32,321 bases of DNA, from contig DASQNO010000100.1 in the NCBI GenBank assembly GCA_035644935.1, forward strand, positions 1 to 32,321, read 5' to 3'. This stretch comes from CADCVW01 sp035644935. GTDB taxonomy: Bacteria; Pseudomonadota; Alphaproteobacteria; Sphingomonadales; Sphingomonadaceae. How positions within the stretch are numbered: the stretch's first letter is position 1; each line of letters starts with the position of its first letter. Shown piece by piece: positions 30,072 to 32,321 of the stretch. Made by a program: the position numbers and the translations under genes. Below the pieces are notes generated by a model that saw only the letters and a list, made by a program, of their open reading frames with translations, did no database searches and had not been told where the DNA came from.

Positions 30072-30204
30072 GCGGGAGATCAAACCCTAGCGTATTACCG
30101 GCGGTCCAACCTTTCTCTTCTGAGCCAGAAAACCTAGTGTTCTCAAGGCGTAGTAGTGGAAAAGCAGGCAACCGGATACACTTGGCATAGCGCACCTTGG
30201 AGGC

Positions 30205-30257
30205 CTCAAAATCCGGTTCCGCAAGGAGTGTCGGTTCGAGCCCGACCGCCCGCACCA
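30205..30257 (+). other. attR: tRNA-Leu(CAA) 3' part beginning at the anticodon loop
   Basis: The sequence runs as anticodon loop CTCAAAA (30205-30211, anticodon CAA), 3' stem strand TCCGG, variable arm TTCC-GCAA-GGAG, T-arm GTCGG-TTCGAGC-CCGAC (30230-30246, perfect), acceptor strand CGCCCGC, discriminator A and CCA (30255-30257). The bases just left (GGAGGC) cannot form the matching 5' anticodon stem, and no 5' half exists nearby. A tRNA cut at the anticodon loop is the usual footprint of tyrosine-recombinase integration. The intact tRNA would be at the other end of the element, outside this window. Confidence 0.8.
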
Positions 30258-30644
30258 CTAGGTCTGAGTTCCGACTAGGGAAGTCGGCTTGGCCGCCTTC
30301 GCAAGCCGGTTGGAAATGGCTGGCGTCCATCGGCTCAGTACGGAGCCTCCTGTAGAGGAGGAGTGCCCGCCGAGGGCCTGACCTTTGCGCTCGGGAGAAC
30401 CATAGCTCTCCGGAGACGCAGATTGCAGGTTCGAACCCTCTCAGCGGGCCGATGGCGCGGAAGCGTTCCATGGTGCTTCCTAGCCTCCACGAGTAGCCCC
30501 GAGCGGGGGAACGCCTGTCTTGAGAGTGGCGTGCCGCGTTGAACGTGAGCACCACGTGTTCGCTACAGCCCTTTGACTGAGGCACCGAGGCCACGCGGTT
30601 GAGACCACGTCACGCCACGGCTCCGCCCACGCACTGCGCGCGGT
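30258..30644. other. 387-bp gap right of attR, with a tRNA-like remnant
   Basis: No protein gene is evident. At 30365-30450 there is a tRNA-like shape: GCAGG-TTCGAAC resembles a T-arm, CCCGC... and ...GCGGG could pair as an acceptor, and GGAGA / TCTCC could be an anticodon stem. But the anticodon loop has 8 bases, the T-stem has mismatches and no D-arm GG is seen, so I do not call a functional tRNA. It may be a relic of earlier integrations beside the tRNA gene. Confidence 0.4.
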
Positions 30645-31709
30645 TCAACCCAGCGCTGCGTCCTTGCGCAGCGCGGCCCAGAAGGCACGGTCCGACCATC
30701 GCGGCCCGCGCTCGGCCTTCCAGATGCCGCGCCGGCGCAGCGCCGCTCGGATGTTGTCCGCCTGCCGCACGACGACCAGACGCTCGGTCTTGCTCACATA
30801 CAGGCGCTGCTGGCCTGCGCCCGCCGCGAAAAACAAGTCGGACGGCAAGTTGCGATCGTCGGGGTGCACGTCGGTCGCGTTGGCCAGCTGCGGTATGGCC
30901 GCTCGCTTGTCATCCGGCATAGGGCGGTTCAACCACCAGCCGAGGCCGTAAGCCGGGTTTGGTGCCGAACCCTGAAAATGGGCGGCGAGCGCGCGTGAGT
31001 CAACCAACGCGCGTTGGTCCACCATGCAGTCGCGCCGGACCAAGTCGCCATACTTCGCCCATTCGCGCGCGGTCAGCCGTGCACCCGAGCCGAGCCTGGG
31101 CAGCCCGTCAGGCCCGTTCCGCCACGAGCCGACGAAGACGCCGGCAGGATCAAGCACGCGACGCTTGAGATATTCGGCAGGCGTCTCACGCTCGCGAAGC
31201 TTGCGATGGAGCACGGCCCCGAACAGCTGGAACGGGTCTCCGCCATATGCGAACCGCTCGCCCGGCGTCGCAACCACAGGCATGCCGATGCCCTCGGCAT
31301 AGGTGAGCAGGTTGCCCCGTGTCTGCCGCGTGTCCAAGCCGCTGGTCAGGCTCAGGATCTGGCGGATGGTGATCAGCCGCTTGACCGGATCGTTGCGCCA
31401 TTCCGGCAGCGTATCCGCCGCGGGCTCGTCCAGCACCATGAGCTGGTCCTGAACTGCCGCGGCCGCCATTACGCCCGTGAAGCTTTTGGCGCCGCTGGCG
31501 AGTTCGTGCGGGCGATCCGGGGCGCCGCCGTTCGGATAGTTCTCAAACACGACTTCGCCCGCCCGCATGACCAAGAAGGAGATGCCGCCCCGCTCAGCGG
31601 TGTAAGTCGCGGCGGATAGCGTGGGACCGGCAAGGGCGCGGCGCGGCACGAGCGAAAGACCGCCTGCCGCCAAAACGCCGCCAAGCAGGGTGCGTCGAGC
31701 GATCATCAT
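30645..31709 (-). CDS. Tat-exported serine hydrolase (beta-lactamase / PBP-like)
   Basis: 354 residues from ATG at 31709 (a second Met follows directly). The N-terminus ARRTLLGGVLAAGGLSLVP with ALA is a twin-arginine signal, so the folded enzyme is exported to the periplasm. LASGAKSFTGVM (near residues 70-81) holds the catalytic SxxK; QILSLTSGLDT and the FAYGGDPFQLFG segment (place of the YxN motif) match class C beta-lactamase-related esterases and DD-peptidases. AGAGQQRLYVSKTERLVVVR near 305-325 is the usual HxG/GxG region in altered form. Antibiotic hydrolysis cannot be claimed from this. The gene lies outside the attachment junction and is probably chromosomal. Confidence 0.88.
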   Translation of the reverse strand: MMIARRTLLGGVLAAGGLSLVPRRALAGPTLSAATYTAERGGISFLVMRAGEVVFENYPNGGAPDRPHELASGAKSFTGVMAAAAVQDQLMVLDEPAADTLPEWRNDPVKRLITIRQILSLTSGLDTRQTRGNLLTYAEGIGMPVVATPGERFAYGGDPFQLFGAVLHRKLRERETPAEYLKRRVLDPAGVFVGSWRNGPDGLPRLGSGARLTAREWAKYGDLVRRDCMVDQRALVDSRALAAHFQGSAPNPAYGLGWWLNRPMPDDKRAAIPQLANATDVHPDDRNLPSDLFFAAGAGQQRLYVSKTERLVVVRQADNIRAALRRRGIWKAERGPRWSDRAFWAALRKDAALG

Positions 31710-31767
31710 AGCCTCATGCCTAGGCCGATCTGTCTTAACTCAATCTGGCCGACGTCTTCTCGACGGC

Positions 31768-31987
31768 AGCGTCAAGGAAGCGGACCGAGCTATGTTCAGA
31801 CCGATGCGCCGATCAACCCCGGCAATTCGGGCGGGCCGTTGATCAACATGCGGGGGAGGTGGTCGGCGTGAACACGGCGATCATCGGCCCGGGGGAGAGG
31901 AACGTCGGGATCGTCCTTGCCGTGCCTTCGGATGTGGCTCGTCGGGTGCTGGAAACCATCGTTGCGCGCCACCCAGATTTTCGCTGA
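31768..31987 (+). pseudogene. 3' remnant of an HtrA/Deg-type serine protease
   Basis: The translation GSGPSYVQTDAPINPGNSGGPLINMR contains the protease active-site motif GNSGGPL of the trypsin-like HtrA/DegP family. After MR the frame must change by one base (a G seems missing in the run GGGGG) and then reads EVVGVNTAIIGPGERNVGIVLAVPSDVARRVLETI up to TGA at 31985-31987. Everything upstream, including signal peptide and the His and Asp regions, is missing, and there is no start. It is a truncated, frameshifted gene next to the island's insertion site. Confidence 0.75.
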
Positions 31988-32183
31988 CCTCCCTTGTGTC
32001 CGCCTGCGATTTAGCTTCCTCGAGTGCGGCCGCACCGCTGCGTGCCGGTCGTTTGTCAGCCGCGGATGAACGCCACGTCGGGTTTCAGGGCGGGCAAGCG
32101 GCGTTGGGTGTCGGGGTATGGGAACACTCCACGTCGGTACCGGCTGGTTGGCTTGGCTCCCCCGCTGCCTTACATGATTGCGC

Positions 32184-32321
32184 ATGGAAAGTATCGGCGG
32201 TGACCTCAGCACCATGGCACCGCGGCCCTTTGCGGAAGGGCAATTGGCGGCGATCCGGGCCATCTCGGCTCCGCGCTATTACCGGCCTGGCGAGGTGGTG
32301 CTCGAGGCCGGTGACGCCCTC
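32184..32321 (+). CDS. Cyclic-nucleotide-binding-domain protein, 5' part only
   Basis: The frame starts at ATG 32184 and runs off the window (46 residues seen). FAEGQLAAIRAISAPRYYRPGEVVLEAGDAL has the opening helix-strand pattern of a cNMP-binding domain (the PGEVVLEAGD turn). Such domains begin Crp/FNR regulators and some thioredoxin-reductase-like flavoproteins; the visible part cannot distinguish them. The 196 bases between the protease remnant and this start hold no gene that I can see. Confidence 0.55.
   Translation, partial: MESIGGDLSTMAPRPFAEGQLAAIRAISAPRYYRPGEVVLEAGDAL

Noticed and set aside
30365..30450. Functional tRNA
   Set aside because: Eight-base anticodon loop, mismatched T-stem and no recognisable D-arm.
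1..32321. CRISPR array or complete insertion sequence
   Set aside because: No regularly spaced repeats and no transposase-like protein with terminal inverted repeats were found.

Overview
The window is GC-rich DNA of an alphaproteobacterium, most likely a sphingomonad or close relative (inferred from gene style and from the transfer module traG - sigma-like HTH - relaxase - transglycosylase - traF - DUF2840 - excisionase). Nearly all of it, from at least 3018 to about 30257, is an integrative mobile element. Its right end is unusually clear: a tyrosine integrase (28626-30029) is followed by the 3' part of a tRNA-Leu gene (30205-30257) that starts exactly at the anticodon loop, as expected for an attachment-site junction. 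No matching intact tRNA is visible on the left, so the left end lies outside the window or has been rearranged.

Left to right. 1-2835 holds a small AraC-controlled unit: a two-domain SnoaL-like protein and an alpha/beta hydrolase, each preceded at the same distance by one copy of a 38-bp element. 3018-9838 is the DNA-processing and mobilisation module (CopG-like protein, VirD4/TraG coupling ATPase, VirD2-like relaxase with a likely oriT at 7776-7925, transglycosylase, TraF peptidase, DUF2840). The trb mating-channel genes that usually follow traG are absent. 9853-11874 is a transfer-control module matching the RdfS/FseA/QseM/QseC circuit of Mesorhizobium ICEMlSymR7A, including a UUU-C +1 frameshift site that joins two overlapping frames into one FseA-like protein. 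11871-13573 is a LysR regulator divergent from a DJ-1/PfpI protein. 13620-21639 is the usual accessory set of such elements (DUF736, small proteins, SLOG/DUF2493, Toprim, ParB-like, DUF932), with two families of repeated, apparently structured leaders.

The most interesting part is the cargo at 21838-28312, next to the integrase. It encodes a HEPN-like protein (frameshifted), a protein of the 5-hmdU-kinase-helical / alpha-glutamyl-putrescinyl-thymine pyrophosphorylase superfamily, a MazG-like nucleotide pyrophosphohydrolase, a thymidylate-synthase-like enzyme, a papain-like cysteine peptidase, an ImmA/IrrE metallopeptidase fused to a chagasin-like cysteine-peptidase inhibitor, an XRE repressor and an acyl-carrier-like protein. 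Five of these form one overlapping operon behind a promoter with a palindromic operator. I infer a nucleotide-centred conflict or defence system in which the peptidase is held in check by the inhibitor and transcription by the XRE/ImmA pair.

Right of the tRNA fragment (30258-32321) is probably chromosome: a tRNA-like remnant, a Tat-exported serine hydrolase, a truncated HtrA-type protease remnant and the start of a cyclic-nucleotide-binding-domain protein.
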